Position numbers and translations under genes: made by a program | The notes under the pieces: generated by a model | Told to the model about the DNA's origin: nothing | Databases searched by the model: none | The model's input: only the letters and a program-made list of their open reading frames with translations | Shown: one piece after another, positions 36,839 through 46,140 of the stretch | Position numbering within the stretch: the stretch's first letter is position 1 | Layout: each line of letters starts with the position of its first letter | From: an uncultured Lachnospiraceae bacterium | GTDB taxonomy: Bacteria; Bacillota; Clostridia; Lachnospirales; Lachnospiraceae | DNA: 64,000 bases | NCBI GenBank assembly: GCA_947626415.1 | Contig: CANQSA010000005.1 | Location: forward strand, 1 to 64,000 | Reading direction: 5' to 3'

Positions 36839-36867
36839 ATTTTACCCATTTTTTGAGAATAAATCAA
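36839..36867 (-). promoter_or_regulatory. SigA-type promoter for the arabinose operon
   Basis: The minus strand shows TTGATT, a 17-bp spacer and TAAAAT, 45 bp upstream of the araA start. It faces away from the RDD-gene promoter with only 7 bp between the two -35 boxes. Confidence 0.8.
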
Positions 36868-36874
36868 GAAATAT

Positions 36875-36903
36875 TTGCATATTTGCACAAAAATCAGTAT
36901 AAT
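36875..36903 (+). promoter_or_regulatory. SigA-type promoter for the RDD gene
   Basis: TTGCAT, a 17-bp spacer and TATAAT lie 34 bp upstream of the start codon at 36937. The -35 box is inside a direct repeat of ATTTGCA (36873-36879 and 36881-36887). Confidence 0.8.
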
Positions 36904-36936
36904 AAACACAGATTAAAAACAAAGGAGACTTTACAC

Positions 36937-37545
36937 ATGTCAGAATCAACTTCAACCTATTCCAACGCTTCTTTATGGAGACGGGGCGTTGCTTATATAC
37001 TGGACTGCCTCATTGCCGTTTTCCCAGCGATGGTCGTCATGTTCGTCTTTACCGGGGCCCTTTGGCACCCCTCTTATCCGCTTACGCCGTTCCCGGTGAC
37101 CGGTGCGGTGATCCTCGCCCTGGATCTTCCCGCGGATGTGAACACCGCGCTGAATACGGAGGACGGGATCTACCTCTTCCGGGACAAGAACCCCGACCCG
37201 AATCTCGTAGTCTCCGCTCATGAAGAATACAATGTAAGCATTCTCGCCACTGCCTGCCGTATGGGCTCCGTCCTGTGCGTTCTGTTCTATGCGGGCTACA
37301 CCGTGCTCTGTACGGTCCTCTTTGACGGCAAGACCATCGGGAAGAAGCTGATGCATATACGGGCAGTGCCCCGCGAAGATGTGCCGAAGCCATGGAAGCC
37401 CCTGCTCATCCGCGAAGCACTGGGAAAAGCAGTATTAAATTCTCTTGGAGTTCCCGTGCTGATCTCCCTTGTCACCGTACTGGCAACAAAAGAACATCTG
37501 GCGCTACACGATATGATCGCCAAAACCAAAGTAACAGAAGCATAA
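36937..37545 (+). CDS. RDD-family membrane protein
   Basis: This is a 202-residue membrane protein. The N-terminal WRRGVAYILDCLIAVFPAMV contains the Arg and Asp of the RDD motif, and a second conserved stretch is DGKTIGKKLMHIRAV. About three hydrophobic segments are present (near residues 20-42, 105-130 and 165-190). RDD proteins include Na+/H+ antiporter-like members, but the function here is unknown. AAAGGAG lies 9 nt before the ATG at 36937. It is convergent with the ABC exporter operon. Confidence 0.87.
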   Translation: MSESTSTYSNASLWRRGVAYILDCLIAVFPAMVVMFVFTGALWHPSYPLTPFPVTGAVILALDLPADVNTALNTEDGIYLFRDKNPDPNLVVSAHEEYNVSILATACRMGSVLCVLFYAGYTVLCTVLFDGKTIGKKLMHIRAVPREDVPKPWKPLLIREALGKAVLNSLGVPVLISLVTVLATKEHLALHDMIAKTKVTEA

Positions 37546-37553
37546 TTCTGTAA

Positions 37554-39296
37554 TCATACGCTTTCAAACTGAGCCTGATACAGCTGATGGTAAAATCCGC
37601 CGGCTTCCATCAGGCTTTTATGTGTCCCCTGCTCTATTACCTGTCCGCCGCGCATCACCAGAATATGATTCGCTGACCGGATCGTAGACAAGCGATGGGC
37701 GATCACAAAACAGGTTTTGTCTTTCATCAGCTCCCGCATTGCCGCCTGGATCTGCTGCTCTGTCTGCGTATCCACATTGGAGGTGGCTTCATCCAGAATC
37801 AGCATATGGGCGTCCAGCAGCATGGCCCTCGCAATGGTCAGCAGCTGCTTCTGCCCCTTGGATATGCTGGTTCCGTTATCGGAAAGGATCGTTTGATATC
37901 CCTGCGGCAGTCTCGAAATATAGGAGTGGATTCTTGCCGCTTTCGCCGCCTTCACCACCTCTTCCATGGTTGCATCCGGTTTTCCGTATGCGATATTTTC
38001 GAAGATAGTTCCATGAAACAGCCACGTGTCCTGCAAAACCATGGTATACGCCCGTCTCAGGGAATCCCGGGTCAGATTCCGGACATCCTGCCCGTCCACC
38101 AGTACTGCTCCCCTGTCAACATCATAAAACCGCATCAGCAAATTGATGATCGTGGTTTTCCCCGCACCGGTGGGACCTACAATAGCCGTCAGCGAACCCG
38201 GCTCTGCCGTCATGCTGAAATCCCGGATGATGGGATTGCCCGGTATATAGGAAAAGTCCACATGGTCTAACTCCACGCGTCCCTTCACATCCGTAAGGAC
38301 AACCGCATCCGGCGCATCTGCCTTTTCCGGCTGCGCGTCGATCAGTCCGAACACACGCTCTGCAGCGGCAAACGCACTCTGCAGTTCCGCAATGATATTC
38401 GCTACCTCATTGATCGGTCCCGAAAATTTGCGGGAATACTGTACAAAGCTGGAAAGATCACCGATCCGGATATCGCCGTGCAGAAACAGCAGCGCTCCGA
38501 ATACACAAACCAGCGTCAGGGAAATATTGTTGATAAAATTGACTGCCGGACCCGTAACCGTACCGTTTGCCTCAGCCGTTGTATAGGCGTCCACAGCCGT
38601 CTGATTTTTCTCGTCAAATTTGTCCAGTACCGCTTCTTCCCTTCCGTATGCGCGGATCGTTTTCTGCCCGGACAGCATCTCCTCTACAAACCCGTTTAAC
38701 TCACCCAGTTTGGCGCTGCGCTGGCGGAACATGGGGCGTACCCGGTTTGCCAGCCAGCGGGTAAAAAAAGCCGTCGCCGGGATCGTAAACAGGAAAATGA
38801 CAACCAGTTTCGGCGCAATCGCCACCATCATCACAAAGGATACCACCACTGTGATCACACTCTGCAAAATCTGCAGCAGATCCGAAGACATAGACTGATT
38901 AACCGTATCCACGTCATAGGTCACGATACTGATGATATTTCCGGTCTGGTACTGATCATAAAAGCTGACCGGAAGAGACGCCATATTTTCAAAAATATCA
39001 TGCCGCATCTGTTTGGATATCTTCTTGGAAAGCCGGATCATAACCGCATTGAGCAGATATGTAAAAACAGAGGACAGCAGATAAAATACGATCATCAGGA
39101 TCACACACCGGAAAACGGTGTCAAAATCCACCGCTCCCTTTCCCAGATCGATGGCATTGATAGCCTCTCCGGAAAGCTTGGGTCCGTATAGCGCAAGCAG
39201 ACTGCCGGATACGGACAGAACCAGAGCGAGGATCAGCGCCAGCCGGTTTCGTCCCATATACTGCCAGAGCCGTAAAAGTAATTTTCGTTTCGACAT
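37554..39296 (-). CDS. ABC exporter half-transporter with canonical catalytic Glu
   Basis: This is a 580-residue type IV ABC exporter with an N-terminal six-helix membrane domain and a C-terminal nucleotide-binding domain. Walker A is GPTGAGKTT near residue 370, the signature reads SISKGQKQ (a variant of LSGGQ), and Walker B is LILDEATSNVD with the catalytic Glu. The H-loop is VIAHRLSTI. It pairs with the next gene upstream, sharing one nucleotide (TAATG), to form a heterodimer of the BmrCD/TM287-288 type. The substrate is unknown; drug or peptide efflux is typical. Confidence 0.93.
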   Translation of the reverse strand: MSKRKLLLRLWQYMGRNRLALILALVLSVSGSLLALYGPKLSGEAINAIDLGKGAVDFDTVFRCVILMIVFYLLSSVFTYLLNAVMIRLSKKISKQMRHDIFENMASLPVSFYDQYQTGNIISIVTYDVDTVNQSMSSDLLQILQSVITVVVSFVMMVAIAPKLVVIFLFTIPATAFFTRWLANRVRPMFRQRSAKLGELNGFVEEMLSGQKTIRAYGREEAVLDKFDEKNQTAVDAYTTAEANGTVTGPAVNFINNISLTLVCVFGALLFLHGDIRIGDLSSFVQYSRKFSGPINEVANIIAELQSAFAAAERVFGLIDAQPEKADAPDAVVLTDVKGRVELDHVDFSYIPGNPIIRDFSMTAEPGSLTAIVGPTGAGKTTIINLLMRFYDVDRGAVLVDGQDVRNLTRDSLRRAYTMVLQDTWLFHGTIFENIAYGKPDATMEEVVKAAKAARIHSYISRLPQGYQTILSDNGTSISKGQKQLLTIARAMLLDAHMLILDEATSNVDTQTEQQIQAAMRELMKDKTCFVIAHRLSTIRSANHILVMRGGQVIEQGTHKSLMEAGGFYHQLYQAQFESV

Positions 39297-41023
39297 TACG
39301 CCAACTCCTTCCCTTCCCCCATCTGTGACCGGGCAATAGTTTGATATTCTTCACAAGTCCGCATCAGCTCTTCATGAGTTCCGTAGCCGATTGTTTTCCC
39401 ATCCGACAAAACCAGTATGTGAGTGCACTGCCGGATGGAGCTGATTCTCTGCGCCACCAGAATGGTTGTGGCGTCCTTATAATTCCTGTGCAATACCTTC
39501 CGCAATTCTGCATCCGTACGATAATCCAGCGCAGAGGAAGCGTCGTCCAGCAATAAGATCTCCGGTCCGGACGCCAGTGCACGCGCGATCAGCAGGCGCT
39601 GCTTCTGCCCGCCGGAAAGATTATTTCCCCGGACTGCCACAGGCGCCTCCATTCCCTGCGCGCGATTGTGAATAAATTCTGCCGCCTGCGCATCCGCAGC
39701 GGCCGTTTCCAGATTTTCCTCAGGGATTTCCCGGAAAAACCGGATATTGTCTTTCATGGTTCCTTCCATGACAAAGTCATTCTGAAATACCACGCCGAAT
39801 TTTGCGCGGAGTTTATCCGGCGGATAAGTACGGATATCTTTTCCATCGATCAGGATCGTTCCCTCCTGCGGATCGTAAAAGCGCATAAGCAGATTTAAGA
39901 CCGTAGATTTCCCCGCGCCGGTCTCACCCAGGATACCAAGGCTTTCTCCCCGTTTCAGTTCAAAACTCAGGTGCTGCAGATTGGCGCCGATTCCCGTATA
40001 GGAAAAAGTCACGTCCCGAAATACGATATGCGCCGGTTGTTCTTCTTTCCGCTCATCTTCTCCCGTAATCGGAATCAGATCCGCAGGCAGCGCCAGAACG
40101 TCCGCAACCCTGTGTGCACTGGCCTCTCCTTTTGACCACATGATAAAAATACGGGTAACGCCCAGCATGGCATTCGAGATCATGACGAAATATTGTAAAA
40201 AAGCAATAATGACACCGCTCTGACAATTCCCCGAGTTTACCCGGAACGCGCCGACCAGCACGACCAGAGTAAGTCCCAGATTCAGCACCAGCGACGTGGA
40301 AGGATTCGTAATCGCCGTGATCATTCCGGCCTTCTGGTCAATCCGGGTCAGTTCACTGTTGACGCCGTCAAACCGCTTCTTTTCATAACCGGTTTTGCTC
40401 AGCGCTTTGATTACGCGGACTCCGGTAATATTTTCCTGCAGCACCCGTACGACCCTATCCAATACCGTCTGCTCTTCTTTATACAGCGGTACGCTCTTTT
40501 TGGTAACCACATACACGATGATTCCGATCAGCGGCAGCATTGCGATCAGGATCAGGGCCAGCGTCATATCCATACTGACCATCATGAATACACCGCCCAG
40601 CAGCAGGATCGGGGCCCGGACTCCCAGGCGCTGCATTCTGGCCAGCAGCTGGTTAATATTATACGTGTCGCTGGTCAGCCGCGATTCCGCGGAAGATATT
40701 GTCAGTTCATCCATCTGTCTGGCGGACAGGTATTCCAGCTTTTCAAAGAGATCATGTCTCAGTTTCCGGGTAATCCGGCCGGAGCTGACTGCCGACATCC
40801 GGTTTGCTCCTACATTGGCGGCAAGACAGCCTGCCGCACAAAAAAGCATCAGACCGCCATATAGAAAAATACTGCCCATGGCCCCTGCCGGCACAACATC
40901 GTCCAGAATCACTTCCATAAAATAGGGAATCAGCAGTTCCAGTACAGCGCCCAGCAGCTTAATCCCCATTGTCAACACCATATACCAGATATACGGTTTT
41001 ATGTATCGCCCCAGTTTTTCCAT
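39296..41023 (-). CDS. ABC exporter half-transporter with degenerate site
   Basis: This 575-residue partner of the downstream ABC gene has Walker A GETGAGKST near residue 365 and a canonical LSGGQKQRLLIARAL signature. Walker B is LLLDDASSALD, where Asp replaces the catalytic Glu, and the H-loop position reads VAQRISSI, with Gln replacing His. These two losses are the mark of the degenerate site in heterodimeric exporters, with the partner gene supplying the active site. It is first in the two-gene operon. Confidence 0.93.
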   Translation of the reverse strand: MEKLGRYIKPYIWYMVLTMGIKLLGAVLELLIPYFMEVILDDVVPAGAMGSIFLYGGLMLFCAAGCLAANVGANRMSAVSSGRITRKLRHDLFEKLEYLSARQMDELTISSAESRLTSDTYNINQLLARMQRLGVRAPILLLGGVFMMVSMDMTLALILIAMLPLIGIIVYVVTKKSVPLYKEEQTVLDRVVRVLQENITGVRVIKALSKTGYEKKRFDGVNSELTRIDQKAGMITAITNPSTSLVLNLGLTLVVLVGAFRVNSGNCQSGVIIAFLQYFVMISNAMLGVTRIFIMWSKGEASAHRVADVLALPADLIPITGEDERKEEQPAHIVFRDVTFSYTGIGANLQHLSFELKRGESLGILGETGAGKSTVLNLLMRFYDPQEGTILIDGKDIRTYPPDKLRAKFGVVFQNDFVMEGTMKDNIRFFREIPEENLETAAADAQAAEFIHNRAQGMEAPVAVRGNNLSGGQKQRLLIARALASGPEILLLDDASSALDYRTDAELRKVLHRNYKDATTILVAQRISSIRQCTHILVLSDGKTIGYGTHEELMRTCEEYQTIARSQMGEGKELA

Positions 41024-41073
41024 CTGTAATCCCTTTCCGTCCGTTATGTCTCACTGTTTATCAGACAATAATA

Positions 41074-41114
41074 GGTCTGCCCTCCGGGTTCTTATATATT
41101 CCGGATGACAGACC
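41074..41114 (-). terminator. Hairpin after the TPR/P-loop gene, possible terminator
   Basis: On the minus strand GGTCTGTC...CCGG pairs with CCGG...GGCAGACC (one or two mismatches) and TATTATTG follows. It lies between the TPR gene stop (41130) and the ABC start (41023). The T run is weak, so read-through is possible. Confidence 0.5.
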
Positions 41115-41129
41115 CATATTCAAACATTT

Positions 41130-43487
41130 CTACTGGAAATTGGTTTCCTTTAATACGCCCAGATTATCCTTGCTCTTTTTGGAAAACGCACTGATGATCT
41201 TGCCGAAACCGGTGTGCTCGGCGCGTTCGATCGCGTCGTCGATGATCTCTTCCACGCTGCTCTTTTCAAGTCCGCGATTGATCCCGTAAACTTCATCGAT
41301 CTTCGCGTACAGCGCCAGCGTTCCCATCTCATCGATCAGATAACCGGATTCTTTTGCGTAAGCCTTAGCATAGGCCACCCACTCATGAATATCATATTCC
41401 TTAATGACGATCCGATTCTCAAACATGGAATCCATGAACGGATACGAGTTCAGCATATGCTCCATGGTCACCCGTTCATCCTCCAGTACAACGATCATTT
41501 CATCGGTATAGCCCTTAAATGTGTCGATCATCTGACGCATCATCTTCGGATTGATCACGCCTGCATCCTCGATGATCAGATCACTGCCGATCAGACGCGG
41601 CATCGCAGTCAGGATTCCCCGTTTGTTGATAATATTGCCGTTTACCTTGGCAACCTTACGGCTCTTTCTGCCAAGTTCTTTGTTTGCCATCTTGATCAGC
41701 TCCAGCGCGATCGTCGTCTTGCCGCTCTTCTTTTCCCCCATGATGATCACATTATTCCGTTTGGAGGATCCGTCTTTATCGTTATTCTCCACCAGATTTT
41801 TCAGGGTTTTCGCCAGCGCGTACTCCAGACCCGGCGCACCGAGATATTCTTTAAACACCTGACGCTGATCCCAAGTCAGACGCAGTGTCTGATCCGGCGT
41901 ATCCGGAATATCAAAATCCTCCGTTGTCTTTTCTTCCTCCGGCGCTTTGGATTCCAGCCGTTCTACCAGTTTCAGAACGTCTTCCTCCTGCTGAGCTTCC
42001 CGTTTTTCCCTGCGGAGCTTCGCGCGTTCTTCTTCCGACATCAGATCCTGAATTCCCAGTTCATAAATATCCTTTTCTTCGTCTATAAGCGCGGCATTCT
42101 CAGGTTCCTGAAGCAGCAGATTCCCTTCCTCGTCCACATCCAGCTTTACCTGGGCCGGATCTTCCGGTTCTTCTTCCGGCGGAAGATCCAGCTTCGGCAG
42201 CGCGCCGGTTCCTTCCTTTACGACATTGATCGCGCCATTTACCGTTTCCGAATTCAGGATTCCCTGGGCTTCCAGCTGCTTTAATATCTCATCGATCGAA
42301 AGCTGTCCGGTAATCTGCTTGTCCGGCATATGCTTCTGATCTACATCCATGCTGATCTGTCCGTCTATATCCAGCTTCAGTTCCGGCGACAGTTTGATCT
42401 CAGGCAGCGGTTTCTCTTTCGCAAATTGTCTGATGTTGTCCGGTATACTGCCGATCGGGTCCGCATCTCCCTCTCTGGTCGCAGCGGCTTCTTCGTCTCC
42501 CTGACCTTCCGGTTCCGGGAGCTCCGTCACCTCCGGTTCCTGTACCTCGGGGAATTCCGTCTGCTCTGCCTCCGGTATTTCCGGAGCCGGCTGTATTACT
42601 TCCGGAGCAGCCGTATCCGGTGTCTCCCGTATCTCTTCCGCAGGCATCTCTGTCGGTGCCTCCGACGGTGCTGCTGCCGGGGTCTCCGACGGCTGTTCAT
42701 TTGCTGCCGGCTGTTCGTTCTCCGCAGGTTCACCATTCTCAGCCAACTGTTTCTCCGCTGCCGGCTTAGTATCCTCACCTGCAACTGCCGACTCCATATT
42801 TACAATATCCTCCATAGAGAGGCCCGCCAATACTGCCGTATTCTCCGAAACTTTTTCATCGTTATCCGCGGTCTCTGTCTCCTCCTCTTCCGGCTCTTCT
42901 GCTCTGAGTTCTTCCGGTACAAACAAATTGCGCAGCTTTCTTGCCTTCTTTACATAATCGCCCTTTCGGAACCAAAGGATGATTTCGTCACATACGGCAA
43001 TGCACTCCTCTTTCTGGTCGTTTTTCGCATACAGCACCGCCAGCTGATACGCCCATTTTTCATCCATATCCTCTTCAAATAACTGCTTCAGAATCTCAAT
43101 CTGTCTGCTGATATCTGCGCCTTTGGCCTTTTCAAGCCGGTACTGCAGGATCAGTCTTGTAGAATCCGAAGGGGATGATACCTCCAGAAAATCCTCATAA
43201 AACTCCTCTGCTTCCTCAATCTGATTTAAACGGATGGAAACCGTGCACAGACGATAGGCAAGCTGCCTGCCAAGCGGCGAGCGTTCATACGCCAGAAGCA
43301 ATACCTCTTTTTCTTTTTCAAATTCTTTGTTTGCTCCATAGACGTTAGCAGCCAGGTTTAAAAGTTTTCCCTGTTTGATCCGGTTCCAGTCAAACTCATC
43401 TGCGATCTCCGCAGCAGACGCATACTCTCCCTCCTGGGCATAAATCCGCATCTGTTCCAATTTCAGATTCATCTCGTACTTATCCAC
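41130..43487 (-). CDS. TPR, disordered linker and P-loop ATPase-like protein
   Basis: This is a 785-residue protein of unknown role. Residues about 1-190 form helical TPR-like repeats (YASAAEIADEFDW, KEKEVLLLAYERSPLGRQLA). Residues about 200-345 are a low-complexity Glu/Pro/Ala-rich linker. About 385-560 is charged, with an amphipathic LSIDEILKQLEAQGI. From about 560 a P-loop module follows: GEKKSGKTT at 584-592, LIIED near 637-641 and MIVVLEDE near 664-671, then a helical lid (FENRIVIKEYDIHEW). The module resembles AAA+ proteins of the SpoVK/CbbX type, but this is by eye. The start is GTG with GGAG 7 nt upstream. It follows recR by 14 nt, so it sits in the dnaX-ybaB-recR operon. Confidence 0.72.
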   Translation of the reverse strand: MDKYEMNLKLEQMRIYAQEGEYASAAEIADEFDWNRIKQGKLLNLAANVYGANKEFEKEKEVLLLAYERSPLGRQLAYRLCTVSIRLNQIEEAEEFYEDFLEVSSPSDSTRLILQYRLEKAKGADISRQIEILKQLFEEDMDEKWAYQLAVLYAKNDQKEECIAVCDEIILWFRKGDYVKKARKLRNLFVPEELRAEEPEEEETETADNDEKVSENTAVLAGLSMEDIVNMESAVAGEDTKPAAEKQLAENGEPAENEQPAANEQPSETPAAAPSEAPTEMPAEEIRETPDTAAPEVIQPAPEIPEAEQTEFPEVQEPEVTELPEPEGQGDEEAAATREGDADPIGSIPDNIRQFAKEKPLPEIKLSPELKLDIDGQISMDVDQKHMPDKQITGQLSIDEILKQLEAQGILNSETVNGAINVVKEGTGALPKLDLPPEEEPEDPAQVKLDVDEEGNLLLQEPENAALIDEEKDIYELGIQDLMSEEERAKLRREKREAQQEEDVLKLVERLESKAPEEEKTTEDFDIPDTPDQTLRLTWDQRQVFKEYLGAPGLEYALAKTLKNLVENNDKDGSSKRNNVIIMGEKKSGKTTIALELIKMANKELGRKSRKVAKVNGNIINKRGILTAMPRLIGSDLIIEDAGVINPKMMRQMIDTFKGYTDEMIVVLEDERVTMEHMLNSYPFMDSMFENRIVIKEYDIHEWVAYAKAYAKESGYLIDEMGTLALYAKIDEVYGINRGLEKSSVEEIIDDAIERAEHTGFGKIISAFSKKSKDNLGVLKETNFQ

Positions 43488-43501
43488 GTTTCTTCTCCTT
43501 A

Positions 43502-44098
43502 CTATAACTGTGTTCTGCCTTCCAGGGCACGCAACAAAGTGACTTCATCAATATTCTCCAGATCGCCGCCTACCGGAACGCCGCTGGCGATCCTGCTCAC
43601 TTTGATCCCAATGGGTTTGATCAGTTTGCTGATATACATGGCGGTTGTCTCACCTTCCAGGCTGGAGTTCGTGGCAATGATCACTTCCTCCACATCCTGC
43701 TTCAGCCGTTCCAGCAGCTCTCTGATCTTTATTTCATTCGGGCCGATCCCCAGCATCGGGGAAATGGCGCCGTGAAGCACATGATAAACGCCCTCATATT
43801 TTCCTGTTTTTTCATATGCAGCCAGATCCCTCGTGGTTTCCACCACCATGATCATCTTATGATTCCGTCCGGGATTTCTGCAGATCGGGCACTGCGTATC
43901 GTCAGTCAAAGTAAAACAGGTCTCGCAGTAATGGATCTTCTCTTTGGCGCCGATCATAGCTTCCGCAAGCTGTCTGACCTGTTCCTCCGGCATTCCGATA
44001 ATGTGAAATGCCAGCCGCGCCGCTGTTTTGGCGCCGATCCCCGGCAATCCGCTCAGTGCCTCTATCAGTTTACCTATATTTCCGCTGTAATATTCCAT
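43502..44098 (-). CDS. recR: Recombination mediator protein RecR
   Basis: This 198-residue RecFOR pathway protein helps load RecA at gaps. The N-terminal helix-hairpin-helix region GLPGIGAKTAARLAFHI, the C4 zinc finger (CETCFTLTDDTQCPIC) near residues 57-72 and a Toprim domain starting IMVVETTRDL near 80 are all visible. The start at 44098 has AGGAG 7 nt upstream. It sits in its usual place after ybaB. Confidence 0.96.
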   Translation of the reverse strand: MEYYSGNIGKLIEALSGLPGIGAKTAARLAFHIIGMPEEQVRQLAEAMIGAKEKIHYCETCFTLTDDTQCPICRNPGRNHKMIMVVETTRDLAAYEKTGKYEGVYHVLHGAISPMLGIGPNEIKIRELLERLKQDVEEVIIATNSSLEGETTAMYISKLIKPIGIKVSRIASGVPVGGDLENIDEVTLLRALEGRTQL

Positions 44099-44135
44099 AA
44101 GGATGCTCCTGTTTTCCACATTCCTCAGATATCTG

Positions 44136-44483
44136 CTAGAATGGGAACCCGCCTCCCATACCGCCGGTTATCTTCGCCATTTTTTTCTGGCTTTCTTCTT
44201 CCATCGCGCGCAGCGCTTCATTGGTTGCCGCCATGATCAGATCTTCCAGCATCTCGATATCATCCGGATCTACGATCTCTTCCGTCAGCTTTACAGAGGT
44301 TACTTCCTTTTTCCCGGATACCGTAACTTCTACCGCGCCGCCTCCGGCTGTCGCGGTATAACTGGATTCTTCCAGTTCCTTCGTGGTTTCTTCCATCTGG
44401 CGCTGCATCCTCTGTGCCTGTTTCATCAGATTCGCCATATTGCCCGGCATCGCGCCGCCCGGATATCCTCCTCGTTTCGCCAT
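44136..44483 (-). CDS. YbaB/EbfC nucleoid-associated protein
   Basis: This 115-residue dimeric DNA-binding protein shows a Met-rich helical N-terminus (MANLMKQAQRMQRQMEET), a central sheet (VEVTVSGKKEVTSVKL) and a C-terminal helix ending in a GGMGGGFPF tail. It lies between dnaX and recR as in most bacteria. Its ribosome-binding site GAGGAGGA is formed by the last codons of dnaX, so translation is coupled. Confidence 0.95.
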   Translation of the reverse strand: MAKRGGYPGGAMPGNMANLMKQAQRMQRQMEETTKELEESSYTATAGGGAVEVTVSGKKEVTSVKLTEEIVDPDDIEMLEDLIMAATNEALRAMEEESQKKMAKITGGMGGGFPF

Positions 44484-44484
44484 T

Positions 44485-46071
44485 TTAAAAATCCTCCTCT
44501 TCTATCTCAAAGTGTATATGTCTTTTGATCTCTGTATAATTGTCTTCAAATCGCTCTCCTGACAGCAGCTGTTCCAGCCGTACCCGGATCGCCTTTCCGG
44601 TCACCGCGGCGATTGCTTCTTCGATCTGTTTCTCGCCGTTTCTCTGTTTGATCGCTTCAAAATAGGTCTTGTCTTCCAGGACGATCAGAAGCGTATCCTC
44701 CCCTTCCACGCTGAATTGTACATGGCGCAGATAAAAGACCAGCATTCTATCGATCTCCGCCAGAATTCGGTTCCAATGATCTACCACATTCTGTACGTCC
44801 TCCGGTACGGGACGCTCCGGTTTTTTCTTTACCGGCTTTGCAGGCTTTGGTTCGGCGTTCTGTCCGGCTTCCTCTTCCGGTCCTGCCGCCGAATTATCAG
44901 TCCGGACTGCCGCAGCGCCTTCCGCAAGCTGTCTCTCCATATCCTCCATCCGCTGCAGCAGGGATTCCATATCCTGTTCCATGGAAGGGCGCATCATTTT
45001 AATCAGCGCGATCTCCACAAAAACCCGTTTTGAAGATGCGAATCTGATCTGGTTGGAGAGTTCCGACAAGATCCGGATGTAGCGCATCACCGTACTTTCG
45101 CTGATCCGGCCGGCTTCTGCCTTCATAACCTCCAGCCGCTCCGCCGACACATCCAGAAATGTCTCCGCGTCCGCTCCGGTTCCGATCAGCATCAGATTCC
45201 GCAGATACCAGGTAAAATCCAGAACAAACTGTCCCAGTTCCCGGCCCTGCATTACTACTTCTTCAATCAGCTTCATGGCTCCCGTCACATCCCGGTCGGT
45301 TACCTTCTCTAATAACCGGCTGAATATGGAGGTATCTACCGCTCCCAATACATCCAGCACATGTTCATATGTCAGTTTTTCATTCATATAAAAAGCGGCG
45401 CACTGGTCTAGGAGGCTCTGGGCATCCCGCATCGCGCCGTCCGCCTGACGGGCAATGTAGCGCAGCGCCTTGTCTTCCACATCCATTCCCTCTGCGGCAG
45501 CCAGTTCCTTCAGACGTTCCGTGATCGTATCCACTGAAATCCGCTTAAAGTCATACCGCTGGCATCTGGAGAGGATCGTAACCGGAATCCGGTGTGCCTC
45601 AGTCGTCGCCAATATAAAGATCACATAAGAGGGCGGCTCCTCCAATGTCTTTAACAACGCGTTAAACGCGCCGATCGAGAGCATATGCACCTCGTCAATG
45701 ATATAAACCTTATATTTCCCTACAGTCGGAGAATAGGCGACCTCATCCCGGATCTGCCGGATACTGTCTACGCCGTTATTCGAAGCCGCGTCGATCTCGA
45801 TCACATTCATGGAACTGCCGTCCGCAATCGCTCTGCAGCTTTCACATGCATTACAAGGGCTGCCGCCGACAGGATGCTCGCAGTTTACGGCTTTGGCAAA
45901 GATCTTCGCCACACTGGTCTTACCGGTTCCCCTTGTCCCGCAGAACAGATACGCATGTCCGATCCGGTCTGCTTCGATCTGATTCTTCAGTGTCTTTACG
46001 ATATGCTGCTGTCCTTTGACTTCTTCAAACGTCTTAGGCCGGAATTTCCGGTATAATGCAGTGTACGACAT
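44485..46071 (-). CDS. dnaX: DNA polymerase III subunits gamma/tau
   Basis: This 528-residue clamp-loader ATPase begins YTALYRKFRPKTFEEVKGQ. Walker A is GTRGTGKTS near residue 45, the zinc-binding cysteines are in CEHPVGGSPCNACESC, the Walker B/DEVH box is IIDEVHML, and the SRC arginine finger is in ILSRCQRYDF. A Glu/Lys/Pro linker and a C-terminal tau-type domain follow. The start at 46071 has GGAG 6 nt upstream. It leads the dnaX-ybaB-recR-TPR/ATPase operon. Confidence 0.96.
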   Translation of the reverse strand: MSYTALYRKFRPKTFEEVKGQQHIVKTLKNQIEADRIGHAYLFCGTRGTGKTSVAKIFAKAVNCEHPVGGSPCNACESCRAIADGSSMNVIEIDAASNNGVDSIRQIRDEVAYSPTVGKYKVYIIDEVHMLSIGAFNALLKTLEEPPSYVIFILATTEAHRIPVTILSRCQRYDFKRISVDTITERLKELAAAEGMDVEDKALRYIARQADGAMRDAQSLLDQCAAFYMNEKLTYEHVLDVLGAVDTSIFSRLLEKVTDRDVTGAMKLIEEVVMQGRELGQFVLDFTWYLRNLMLIGTGADAETFLDVSAERLEVMKAEAGRISESTVMRYIRILSELSNQIRFASSKRVFVEIALIKMMRPSMEQDMESLLQRMEDMERQLAEGAAAVRTDNSAAGPEEEAGQNAEPKPAKPVKKKPERPVPEDVQNVVDHWNRILAEIDRMLVFYLRHVQFSVEGEDTLLIVLEDKTYFEAIKQRNGEKQIEEAIAAVTGKAIRVRLEQLLSGERFEDNYTEIKRHIHFEIEEEDF

Positions 46072-46102
46072 CCTTATCTCCATTCTGTTATCAACTTTTC
46101 TT

Positions 46103-46131
46103 ATTATATACCATATTGAAAAGATAAACAA
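46103..46131 (-). promoter_or_regulatory. SigA-type promoter for dnaX
   Basis: The minus strand has TTGTTT, a 17-bp spacer and TATAAT, just after the SRP RNA. The -10 is consensus and the -35 weak. Confidence 0.6.
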
Positions 46132-46140
46132 GATAAAAAA

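Noticed and set aside
44815..44835. A6 run in dnaX as a possible programmed frameshift site
   Set aside because: The codon phase does not give the usual X XXY YYZ heptamer and I saw no clear stimulatory stem.
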